6,585 nt of DNA. Origin: Bacteroidota bacterium (GTDB lineage: Bacteria; Bacteroidota; Bacteroidia; UKL13-3). The translations under genes and the position numbers were made by a program. Every line of letters starts with the position of its first letter. Within the stretch, counting starts at the first letter, position 1. The DNA lies in contig CANHJJ010000103.1 in NCBI GenBank assembly GCA_947460565.1, forward strand, positions 1 through 6,585, given 5' to 3'. This document shows positions 6,463 through 6,585 of this stretch, in pieces. The notes under the pieces are model-generated. The model was given only the letters and a program-made list of their open reading frames with translations, ran no database searches and was not told the DNA's origin.

Positions 6463-6585
6463 AAGTAATTGTTGCTTAAAGTTCCTCAATAATTGCGGAT
6501 TAGTTTCTTCAATATCTCTTTTAATAGAAGGCTTTTTGGGGAAGAAAGAGTAAGCGGCAATAGCAGCCATAATATTAAGCAGAAA
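6451..6585 (-). CDS. 3' end of an unidentified minus-strand gene
   Basis: Reading leftward from the window edge, 44 codons are open and end in TAA at 6451-6453. The visible tail starts with a hydrophobic stretch (FLLNIMAAIAAYSFF), then a basic and polar helix-like region (PKKPSIKRDIEETNPQLL), and ends QQLLLAA. I do not recognise the family from this fragment. The hydrophobic part could be the end of a membrane helix followed by a cytoplasmic tail. An ATG inside it (codon 6) would give a 39-residue protein, but the frame stays open to the edge, so a longer gene entering from outside is more likely. Its last four codons, stop included, overlap the end of the DinB-like gene by 12 bases, tail to tail. 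Confidence 0.55.
   Translation of the reverse strand, partial: FLLNIMAAIAAYSFFPKKPSIKRDIEETNPQLLRNFKQQLLLAA

Overview
The window reads as a piece of an AT-rich Bacteroidota chromosome, probably from the Flavobacteriia/Sphingobacteriia/Chitinophagia side of the phylum. Three things point there. One protein has a type IX secretion (T9SS) C-terminal sorting domain. Its signal peptide is cut just before a Gln. The upstream regions hold candidate promoters of the TTG / TAnnTTTG type instead of sigma-70 boxes and Shine-Dalgarno sites. It is mostly ordinary chromosome: I see no mobile element, CRISPR array, rRNA or tRNA, and no intergenic stretch over about 165 bases.

Layout, left to right. (1) 1-957 (+) is the C-terminal half of a U32-family protein of the RlhA type (23S rRNA cytidine hydroxylation), cut by the window edge. 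(2) 979-1722 (-) is a soluble family 2 glycosyltransferase that converges on rlhA with a 21-base gap. (3) 1723-1886 is a divergent intergenic region with candidate promoters for both flanking genes and a small inverted repeat. (4) 1887-3656 (+) is signal peptide peptidase SppA, long two-domain form, with its Lys/Ser dyad intact. (5) 3762-5996 (+) is a large secreted protein with a beta-sandwich N-terminus, an Ig/CARDB-like segment, an Omp28/thioredoxin-like domain with a CGYC motif, and a T9SS sorting domain. It ends at a strong palindromic terminator (6018-6051). (6) 6091-6462 (+) is a small DinB-superfamily-like protein that seems to lack its usual C-terminal histidine motif. (7) 6451-6585 (-) is the 3' end of an unidentified gene whose last codons overlap gene 6 tail to tail.

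The genes do not form an obvious pathway. Strand changes, promoter candidates and the terminator suggest mostly single-gene transcription units. SppA clears membrane-embedded signal peptides and its neighbour is an exported protein, but that adjacency is probably coincidental. The two most useful leads are the apparently truncated DinB-like gene at its convergent overlap, and the extracellular CXXC protein carried by T9SS. I found no convincing new multi-gene system here.
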